Assembly: GCA_001642005.1 (NCBI GenBank)
Contig: LWCA01000390.1
Span: 1 to 29,325, forward strand
Reading direction: 5' to 3'
DNA length: 29,325 nt
Source: Intoshia linei
Taxonomy: Eukaryota > Orthonectida > Rhopaluridae
The notes under the pieces were generated by a model, which did no database searches, was not told where the DNA came from, and was given only the letters and a program-made list of their open reading frames with translations. Shown piece after piece: positions 21,554 to 29,325 of the stretch. The translations under genes were made by a program, and so were the position numbers. Position 1 is the first letter of the stretch; every line of letters begins with the position of its first letter.

Positions 21554-23991
21554 TTAATGGTATTTCACGTGACGATGCAAATCTAAAAATGGATAAATTG
21601 ATTAAAATAAAAAAATTACAATCTCGTTCATGATACGCGTACATAAACAAAATTTCAAATACAACAACTACTTGAATCAGCCAAGTTATAGTTGGTTTAT
21701 CTACGGATACCCAACGATGAACATATCTCCAACGGGCTAAATTGATTAAATTATTTCGTATACAAATCGGTAAAATTAAATAAATGATAGCGAATCATAA
21801 TAGCAAAAGATGTTACTAGCAAAATTAAAAAGTTAGCATTGTACAAAATTAACTTTAAATTAATATAAAGTTTTCATAATTTCAATAAATTTGTGAAATT
21901 TCTAGGTCGCAACAAAAATTTCGTCAAGCCTCACTATTGGCTTAGCTTATGGTTAGGAAACACTGTATTACACTGCTTAATTTGTGAAATTCAATGTGTA
22001 ACTTACTTACTAAAATTCACAGTGCAACCCAAAATAAAATAAATAAAAAATAGTATAATTGCTCTGTACTACACTGCCGGACAATATTATAACGCACCTC
22101 ATATATTTTGTCTATAAAAACAAATAATATTTATAATTCGCTAATTTCTCTTAGTAATATCTAAATTTGGATTTAAAACATAGTAAAAGCAAAAAAATAT
22201 AAAACAAAAAACTTTTTCTAAAAAATGAGATTTAAATTAATAGTAGACAAAAAATGGGAACAAAAATGTTTTATAACAACAATTTAGAGTAAAAAATATA
22301 TTTAGGACTATAAGAAATTGCTACTTTTTATTAATATCTAGTTATAAATCCTTTTCCATAAATTAATTCAAATTTTATTTTTTTTTAAATGCTTTGAATA
22401 AAATTTAAATGTAAATAGCCAGAATTCAAGAAATTAAATCGTTAATAAAATCCAAAAAAATGGAGCTAGAAACAAATTTAAACAAATAAACAGTATAACT
22501 AAACATGGAGAACAATATTGTAAAGTCGGTACCGCGTTTAAAAGCCAAATGCCAATTTCCGTTAAAATAAAGTTCAGTTTTAATTTCTCCATAATATTTT
22601 TAACGTGATATTTAAAATGACAAACGCAACTCAAATAGATAGCGTTAAATGGTTTATATTGCGACATAGTTCTTCTAGTATTTTATTTTAAAGTTTACTA
22701 GTATTTTAAAAATACACAGTTTTAGTGCTAATTCCCCATCGAATTCTAAAATTTTCGAAAAGATGTGACACCCTAATGTACAATAGTATATTATAATAAT
22801 ATTAACATAGTACAGGGTGATTTATTTTGGTTAATTTTGAATAATGTTAACCACGAGTGAAAGAATTTTTTTAGTCGAGCTATTAATCGAGTTTAAAACA
22901 TTTAATTTACATGTTAAAAACAAATTTATAAAAAAATATCGTATTAATCGACTACCGAAAAAAATGCAGTTCACAATTTGCTTAAAAAATTCCGAAAAAC
23001 TGGATCTGTACAAAATTTACCAAGATGCAGAAATAACTACACTTTAAACTCTGGTAAAATAAAAGAAATAACAACTATTGTCACTACTTCCCCTTCAACA
23101 TCCATACAAAGAATAAGCCAACAAACGAATTTATCAAAAACCACCATCTACAGGACTTTAAAAAACGAGAAATTTTTTCCTTACAAACTTAATATGTGTC
23201 AAGAATTGAAACCTAACGATTATATTAATCGACTACAGTTTTGTCATTTGTTTAAATCATTTTTGAGAGATAATAATGATAACGACTCAGAAGATAATGT
23301 CTATTTTTCTGATGAATCATGGATTGAGTTAACAGGATATCAAAACAAACAAAATAATAGATTATGGCTAAAAGCAAAACCCACCATTTACAATACATCC
23401 TCTCTCCACCCACAAAAAATTGGTATATGGTGTGCAATTTCGAATAAAAAAATCGTTGGACCTATTTTTTTTCAATCCATAATAAACAGTGAATTGTATA
23501 TTAATATTTTGGAGAAATTTTACAATTTATTAGACCCAATTGAACGTAAAAAAGTGTGGTTTCAACACGATGGAGTAACATGCCATACTTCAAAAATATC
23601 CATGAATTGGTTAAATCAAAAATTCAACCATTATCTTTTCAGAGTAGACGTTAATTAATGGTTCAAGTTAAGAATATTATCAATTTAAATTTAAATAGAT
23701 AAGCAGGCAAATAAAATTGAAAAAGAGGTTATAAGGTAAAAATAATAACTGTTATTTCATACCTCTGGAAACGGATGAAATGGCTCCATGAAATGAAACA
23801 TCTTGCTTTGAAAACCAGACAGGTATATCACCAATTTTTGTATTCCACAAATTTTTCCAATCTAAAATTGACTGTCAAAAATTTAACAAAAAAATACTTT
23901 TTGCATAATTGATGGCCCCATTATAAGTTCCATGAATACGTGGATTATAAGACAATGGATACTTGCCGAAATTCTTAAAAATTTTGTTCAT
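21554..23991 (-). CDS. ATP5MF: Mitochondrial ATP synthase subunit f (4 exons)
   Basis: On the minus strand the exons are 23991-23898, 23861-23763, 21736-21620 and 21582-21554, giving 112 residues (the insect subunit is about 107). Recognisable in order: FGKYPLSYNPRIHGTYNGA (cf. the conserved YP..YNP..HGPYDP start of animal subunit f), KIGDIPVWFSKQDVSFHGAI (cf. VKLGE..W), SVSRARWRYVHRWV at the exon 2/3 junction, a single membrane helix TWLIQVVVVFEILFMYAY, and the conserved end HVKYH immediately before the stop. Subunit f sits in the membrane Fo part of complex V, in the peripheral stalk/dimer region of the inner mitochondrial membrane. The start codon matches the family N-terminus. Introns 1 and 3 are 36-37 nt; intron 2 is 2,026 nt and holds a transposase fragment. 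A TTTATT (AATAAA on this strand) lies just past the stop. The start lies 183 bp from the divergent ADAR-like gene. Confidence 0.92.
21737..22812. other. Left part of ATP synthase f intron 2, no gene
   Basis: About 1.1 kb of AT-rich sequence. The minus-strand frame at 22434-22667 is hydrophobic and unrecognised. I see no supported feature here besides the transposon fragment that begins at 22813. Confidence 0.5.
22813..23658 (+). mobile_element. Broken Tc1/mariner-superfamily transposon (left end plus partial transposase)
   Basis: A CAGGGTGATTTATTTTGG left terminus after a TA is followed 31 bp later by the transposase start. Residues MLTTSERIFLVELL resemble the DUF4817-type N-terminal helix-turn-helix. 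The frame breaks at an A7 run near 22961-22967 (22844 frame into 22978 frame). Then FRKTGSVQNLPR, SIQRISQQTNLSKTTIYR, QELKPNDYINRLQFC, the first catalytic Asp in YFSDES, GYQNKQNNRLW, LHPQKIGIWCAISNKKIVGP and the second Asp in VWFQHDGVTCHT follow family order. The protein stops at FRVDVN, just where WPPRSPDL with the third catalytic residue should follow. No right terminal repeat is found before 23762, so the copy is 3'-truncated and inactive. It lies antisense inside the ATP synthase f intron. Confidence 0.87.
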
Positions 23992-24174
23992 TACAATGTC
24001 AATTTGAATAAAGTTGATTATTAAATTAACTTTGTTACTAGTGAAGATAAGTGGATATTTTTTATAGCATTCTATGCTTAATTTGAATTTATTATAAACC
24101 ATCGTTTTTTGAAACAACTGATCAATAACCATCAAAACTTTAATCATTACTAAAATTAGTTTAAATTTAAAATT
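23992..24174. promoter_or_regulatory. Shared divergent promoter region (ATP synthase f / ADAR-like)
   Basis: Only 183 bp separate the two divergent start codons, so both promoters and both 5' UTRs must lie here unless a distant 5' exon exists. The sequence is AT-rich, with no unmistakable TATA or initiator element. An AG after a T-containing stretch (ACTAAAATTAG, ending 24158) precedes the ADAR-like start by 16 nt. Confidence 0.45.
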
Positions 24175-27100
24175 ATGAATGTTCAAGAAGATTTTATTAA
24201 ATTGAACAATGAAGATAACATCAATGAGTTGTATTTCGTTGAACAACGATTGGAATCAGAAATTGCGGTTACAAATGTTGATGATTTTTATATCGCAACC
24301 ATTACATACAATGGAGAAGAATACCGTGAAAATGCATCAACACCATACATTGCAAAATCTAACCTTTGCTCGAAATTGTACAATATAATGAAAAAGCGTG
24401 AAATTAAACCGATGAAAAAAAGTGAAATCGTTGAAATCAAACCGATGAAAAAAATTAAAAGAAGGAATGGTAAAAGTTTACAAGAACTTTATACAGATAA
24501 AGGTCCGTTAATGACCATGGGTGAATTTTGTCCTGGCCATTTGACAGAGTTTTCAGAATTTGGAACTGGATGTCTGTCTTTCAAGTGTACTATTAACTAT
24601 AAAAAATGTTCCTTTCAAGGTTATGGAATTTCAAAAAAAGAAGCCAAAAGAAACGCTTCTAGGTTATGTTTGTCTCAATTTTACCCACAAATGTTTCCAA
24701 AGGTTGAACGCATGTACACGTCAGAGTCTAGCATAAATACTACATTATATAATACTGACGGGGATGAATATAAAAGTTTGAGTACTAAAATATATAATTT
24801 AGTAACAGAAAAATATTACGCCATTTGCAGTCAAGTTGAAAGAAATTCACACAATGTTATTTCAGGAATTATTCTAAGTAAAAAGGATTGTAAATCTTTG
24901 AAATTATTATGTGTCACATCTGGTAGTAAGACGATTTCTGGAGCAAGTATAGGGAATAATGGGAAAAAAGTGGTTGATGGTCATGCCGAAATTTTGGCTC
25001 GTCGGTGTTTTATTAGGTTTATTTTAAACAAAATATACACTTTGATTCAAAAAAATCAAAATTCTTTTACAGACTCTGAAAAAACAATTAATGATGATGT
25101 TATTATGTGGAATTTTGAAAAAAAAAAATTTGAAATATTGCCTAATATTAACATTCATCTCTACATATCTTGTGCGCCTTGTGGCGATGGCCGTCTTTTT
25201 AGTCTAAATTCAAACAAAGAAACCCTTAGAAAAACTCATGGAGTTTTAAGGGTGAAAATTGAAGATGGCATGGGTACTGTTTTACCTGGTGATATCAGCC
25301 TTCAAACAATGGACGGTATTTTGGGTGGAGACAGAATTTTGACAATGTCGTGCAGTGACAAAATTTTGCTTTGGAATGCTGTCGGAATGCAAGGTTATAT
25401 TTTTAATTGTAAATGGTTTTGATGCAATTTATCAAAATTTTTCATCCTATATGCCTGTTTTTTCTATATTGCAATTCGATTGCCTCCAGATAATTTATTA
25501 TTCTTCAATATCTTCTTAATTTTAAATTATTTAAGACTTAATTTCTGAAATTGAAATTTGCGATAAAACATGACTCTGAAAAAACTGTTATAGAAATATG
25601 GAATTTGTAAAACTCGACTCCCCTTACTTTTAATATACTGGAACAAATAAAAAAAACCATTTTACTTTGTACATAAGGATTTTGTAAATTAGATTTTTTA
25701 AAAAATTAATATGACTCCTATTCTAAAATCTCACCTCCAATATTCACTTAAAAAAAATATTGTAGGTAATATCAAAATAAGTTAGATAATATGGGTAATG
25801 TAGTAAAAATGTTTGGGAAACACTGCTATATACAAATTGTAGGTTAATTTAAAAAATATAAAAATTAAAAACCAACCAAAAAAATTGTAATTTGTAATGC
25901 CAGTGTAATAAATGTTTTGTCTAGACTTTAGCTAAAGTGGCCATGTCAAATGAGTGCAATCAATTTTCAAACTACATATAATGTACAACTATTTTTTCTG
26001 ATTATCGATATGTAATTATTGCTTTACATGGCGTGACCAAATAATTACTCGTCCATTAATTTTACTTTATTATTAAATTTAAAGCTAAAAATAGAAATCT
26101 GATGCAAAAAATTATTTTTGACTAAATATTATCCATCTAATTTTAGTGGCATATTTATATATATTAGGGTGGTTTAAAAAAAAAATTTTAAAAAGTACAT
26201 TTGAGTATATTAGGGAAATTGGGTAAAAATGATTTGTACAAATTTTTATAGCATAAAATTAATTATTGCCTTGCCCACTCATCACCACCAAATTTACATT
26301 TCTTATATGTACATTTTTGTAGTATAAAAATGTACTGTTGGTTACTTGTTATAATTCATTGTTAAAGTTTAACTTAAACAAATAAAATGGAACTTATTTA
26401 TTACATTATCAAATTATTCTGATTTTTTAAACAATTTATGTGTTAAAGATGTATTATGAAATTTAACAATTATATAAATTAAAATTATGAAATATTTGTT
26501 CTTTTTTTATTTATAAATTTATTTTATTTTAATTTTGGTTTAAATTTTAAAATTCTATAAAAAATCACATATTTTGTTAAAAAACGTCCGTATTTCGAAT
26601 CGATACGACTATTTTTAATTTACTTGATCATAAAATGAATCTTTGCCTTTGTCACTCATTGTATTATCGTTTTAATTAATAATCGTCACTCGACTTTCAC
26701 GACTACCATTGAAATATTAATATTATACAAATTCAATAATATTGATTATTCCTTTGTTCGGTTGGCGATGGAAATTTTATGGAATCGAATTATTTTTTTG
26801 CCTAATGGATAAACGGTTTAATTAATATTTTTCAATCAATTTTCATGGTTACCATTAAAATATTTATATTATAGATTTCCCCTGCTCGGATGACAAAGGA
26901 AAATTATTCGAATCGAGTGAATTTTGTTGCCAATCATCATTATTTACCACTCTTATCAAAATATCAAAAGTACTTTCTCAATTTAAAAAATTTTCTTGTT
27001 TTTGAACCACCCTAATATATATCATTGTTGGTCTTTAGAGTTATAAAATATCACCATTATATCTTTTGTATTTGTTTTTTTTAGGAGCATTGTTGTCACA

Positions 27101-27401
27101 ATTAATTGAACCTTTTTACCTTGATACAATCGTGGTTGCAAAACAGTTTAATGAATTTCATTTACAAAGGTATACTTTACATTTATTTATTTTATCATTT
27201 GTCATTTATTGTAATTTTTTTTATTTTTCATTTTTTGTTTATAGAGCCTTGAATGGTCGATTAGATGGAATGAAATCGGATGTGCCCTACAAAACAAATG
27301 CTGTTAATATTCAGTGTGTCAATTCCGTGTTATACTCTAAAAGAGTTGCTAAAAATTTTAGCAAATGCGGCCTTGTTTGGATAACAGATAGAGCTTCAAA
27401 G
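24175..27401 (+). CDS. ADAR: ADAR-family double-stranded RNA adenosine deaminase, 3' partial
   Basis: Exons 24175-25393, 27085-27169, 27245-27401; reading frame open at the last donor, so the C-terminus lies in exons not found in the window. ADARs convert adenosine to inosine in double-stranded RNA. Residues about 1-75 (DFYIATITYNGEEY, AKSNLCSKLYNIM) look like a dsRNA-binding domain. A basic linker with EIKPMKK twice (76-97) follows. Residues about 98-170 (SLQELY, TEFSEFGTGCLSF, GISKKEAKRNASRLCL) are a clearer second one. The deaminase has DGHAEILARR (zinc His270, proton-shuttling Glu272), APCGDGR (Cys336), QTMDGILGGDR and TMSCSDK (Cys393, Lys396), then QGALLSQLIEPFYLD. The catalytic set is complete. 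Odd points: Met366 replaces the Glu of the GEG base-flipping loop (DGMGT), and Leu399 replaces the Arg of DKIARW, an inositol-hexakisphosphate contact in human ADAR2. ADAD-type proteins are the alternative, but they usually lack the catalytic residues. Confidence 0.9.
25394..26163. other. Left part of ADAR-like intron 1
   Basis: AT-rich intronic sequence after a GTTATA donor. I see no gene, repeat or RNA feature that I can support before the inverted-repeat element. Confidence 0.5.
26164..27015. mobile_element. 852-bp inverted-repeat DNA element in the ADAR intron
   Basis: Ends TTAGGGTGGTTTAAAAA and TTTTTGAACCACCCTAA are inverted repeats (16 of 17 matching), with weaker inverted similarity continuing inward (AAGTACATTTGAG / CTTTCTCAATT). 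Flanks ATATA and TATAT are compatible with a TA target duplication as in Tc1/mariner-type elements. No transposase frame. The right half (about 26590-26960) contains imperfect internal repeats sharing GGAATCGA, TTTTGCC, TAATTAATA and TACCATTRAAATATTWATA; the TACCATT copies lie 147 bp apart (26704 and 26851). Confidence 0.8.
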
Positions 27402-29325
27402 GTATAATTATATATTTATATCATTTCAGTGACTATTAACAAGTGCGCTGCAAAAAAATTTGAGTTTATTTTCTAAATTTTTAAAAATTAGCGTCAAACC
27501 TTTACAGTATAAAGTTTACATTGACAATTCTTTGATGAACCTTTTTGGTTTTACTATTTAACCCTTCAATACTCGCACGGGGTCATTTTTTACCTATATT
27601 TATGAATGAAATTTGTCTTACACGATCCGCTAAATAAATTAATTTATAGTTATAAAATAACAATAAAAGATAATACAATAAAAGTGACACTTTAAATTTT
27701 GCTATTTGTTTTAATTTTTATTGTATTGAGTTGAATTCACTCAGTACATATATTTTTTCACAGCTAAAAACTATGAAAACGCATATTATTGAATTTTATT
27801 TTACAATTGTATTTACATTACATTAATATGAAAATCATGAATTCTATAGAATCTACTTTTCCACCAGAGTCCATATCCGCTAGGTCTTGTGCGGATGGTC
27901 CCTGGTATTCTAATTTGATTGGATCATTTTTTAACTTTCCACGGTTTGCAAGTATCTTATATTCAGTTATAATTTCTTAGAGGTAGTCTGCAAGACTTCC
28001 ATTCCTAACCTGACACCTGGTTAACATCGACTCTGTCATAGCAATATCTTCGGAATCGAATTTTAAGTTGATACGATTTTTATTGATAAATTTGATCAAT
28101 TTGGTTTTGTATGTTTAAGTTTTGATGACTTCTCCAAATATATAACCGAGAGTTTGTAGGATAGTCTGAACCCTTAAAAAGCGGACTACTCTTATTGTCA
28201 TCAATATGACACTGTGGGTATCGGCGTCTCTGGTGATGATCATGTTGAGATAATTCGTATTCGTCATGTAGGCCAGATATGGTAGATCCCTCTATACAAA
28301 GTTCTGAAGGGTTGGAGCTCTCTATGACGAGCCGCCACTACCTCTGTCACTTCTTACTCGTAAAATCATTTGATAATTTTATAGTAAATTAAGATTTATT
28401 AATTTCGACAATATCATACAGTCTTGAAAAAAACGAATTTAAATATCACAATGCCCAATGAACGGTGACCGATTTAGATACACAATATATAACAAACTCT
28501 TTTGAAAGATTTTTTAGTTATATGATTTCTTATATTATTTGAATTATTTCATTCACTTCAATGTGTATCCGATTTGTAGTGCCTTAATTCTAAATTGTTC
28601 TAGTGGGCATAGAATTCCTGCGGAGGAGACCACGGAAAAAGACAAGTCTTGTAATGGTTTACACGGGAGTGTATTTTATGTTTTAATTTACTTTTTTTCT
28701 GATATAAATACATTCAGGTCTCAGTAACGCCACTATTATAACTATTTTACGGTATGTCTGATTATTCATACGTAATAACCTAACACGGTTTATTAGCTAT
28801 AACTATACTCTCAATGATTATATCATTGAAATACCAAAATTTCGATATTGAGAGGTACGGGTAATGAGACAAATTAATGTATATTTTTATAAATGAGGCT
28901 TTACTTTTCAGTTATTAAAAATTGATAGAGCGTGATGTTTATAGTACTACAGTGGTTTTCGATTTAAACCACAACTTTCTGAAAAATAGCATGCTTTAAC
29001 CCTTTACTAGTTGCGCTTTTTCAAAACGTGAACAGTCGCAAGAGGACAAAAATGGCCGTTTTTAATAAATGAAAAAGTGACACGATGTAATAAACAAATG
29101 TAATCATATTACATAGCATAAAATATTTAATTACAATGGATGAAACTTTTGAAACCATAGTTAAGTTGACAATTATAAATTTTCACTGTTGATAACTCTG
29201 TCACTTCTTTGGCAACTAAGATGTACTGTTTAAAAATTATCTTTATTATGATAACAAAATGTTATACAGTTAGACAATAGATATTAACATTTTAATCATA
29301 CATTTTTGTAAACCAAAACAAAATT
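27402..29325. other. Terminal region: probable ADAR-like intron, no exon found
   Basis: After the GTATAATTA donor at 27402 no segment resembles the remaining ADAR deaminase (the SRLCK, W.RV and final KP.. parts). The next exons are probably to the right of the window. TTAACCCTT motifs at 27558 and 28996 resemble piggyBac-type ends (TTAA target plus CCCTT) but are in the same orientation. A more GC-rich, coding-like but broken patch occupies about 27837-28334 on the minus strand. Confidence 0.5.
27837..28334 (-). pseudogene. Degenerate, unrecognised coding-like patch
   Basis: This patch is visibly less AT-rich than its surroundings. On the minus strand, protein-like text is spread over different frames: one holds TRDADTHSVILMTIRVVRFL, continuing to GEVIKT and a stop; another resumes with KFINKNRINLKFDSEDIAM, then RNGSLADYL, a stop, and ILANRGKLKNDPIKLEY. 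Pieces abut in order with frame changes and stops, as expected of a decayed gene. No family is recognised, so it could be a host pseudogene or a foreign insertion. Ends are approximate. Confidence 0.4.

Noticed and set aside
22434-22667. Minus-strand 77-codon hydrophobic frame in the ATP synthase f intron
   Set aside because: No family resemblance, no splice sites fitting neighbouring exons.
23875-24246. 123-codon minus-strand frame starting inside the ADAR-like gene
   Set aside because: Only its end (from the Met at 23991) matches ATP synthase f; the upstream part would overlap the divergent gene and has no homology, so the start was set at 23991.
27789-27980. Plus-strand 63-codon frame
   Set aside because: The minus strand of the same patch reads more like protein and continues over a longer distance; this looks like its antisense shadow.
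28539-28727. Plus-strand 62-codon frame considered as a further ADAR exon
   Set aside because: No resemblance to the remaining deaminase motifs and no suitable acceptor in the required phase 0.
27558-29000. piggyBac-type element bounded by TTAACCCTT motifs
   Set aside because: Both motifs point the same way and no inverted GGGTTAA partner was found, so two independent ends or chance are as likely.

Overview
The window is a very AT-rich (by eye about a quarter G+C) stretch of an animal nuclear genome. It carries six protein-coding genes split by GT-AG introns, and no bacterial-style operons, ribosome binding sites or CRISPR. Animal origin is supported by a double-stranded-RNA adenosine deaminase (ADAR family, a metazoan family), a C-type lectin/WSC/SEA membrane receptor, a TBC1D5-type Rab GAP and a mitochondrial ATP synthase f subunit. 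Nineteen of the 44 introns I could place are only 34-44 nt long, and the rest range up to 3.4 kb and hold most of the transposons. A compact or reduced invertebrate genome (for example an orthonectid-like or other small parasitic animal) fits this, but the species cannot be named from the sequence.

Layout. 1-5270 (+): 3' part of TBC1D5, 13 exons, with two well-preserved hAT-type MITEs and one decayed one in its introns. 5595-10788 (+): a four-EF-hand calmodulin-like protein with a long unrecognised C-terminal tail. 10789-12688: intergenic, with a tandem repeat (about 11531-11704) and a weak candidate for a small secreted peptide (12251-12445). 12689-17711 (+): aspartyl aminopeptidase (DNPEP, M18), 13 exons, all metal/catalytic residues kept. 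17880-20730 (+): a complete 12-exon type I membrane protein (signal peptide, C-type lectin domain interrupted by a WSC domain, second C-type lectin domain, SEA-like domain, Thr/Pro stalk, membrane helix, short tail). 21554-23991 (-): ATP synthase subunit f, four exons, with a broken Tc1/mariner-type transposase inside its 2-kb intron on the opposite strand. 24175-27401 and beyond (+): an ADAR-like deaminase, 3' partial, divergent from the ATP synthase gene across 183 bp; its 1.7-kb intron holds an 852-bp inverted-repeat element. 27402-29325: no further exon found; probably intron, with one degenerate coding-like patch on the minus strand.

The genes do not form an obvious pathway. They look like an ordinary gene neighbourhood: endosomal trafficking, calcium binding, peptide turnover, cell-surface recognition, respiration and RNA editing. 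The most interesting points are the WSC domain lodged inside a lectin fold with an alternative in-frame donor that would remove it, the methionine at the base-flipping position of the ADAR deaminase, and the calmodulin-like protein with a tail of about 276 residues. Exon-intron structures were worked out by hand from reading frame, family similarity and GT-AG sites; every junction was checked for phase consistency, but none has transcript support.
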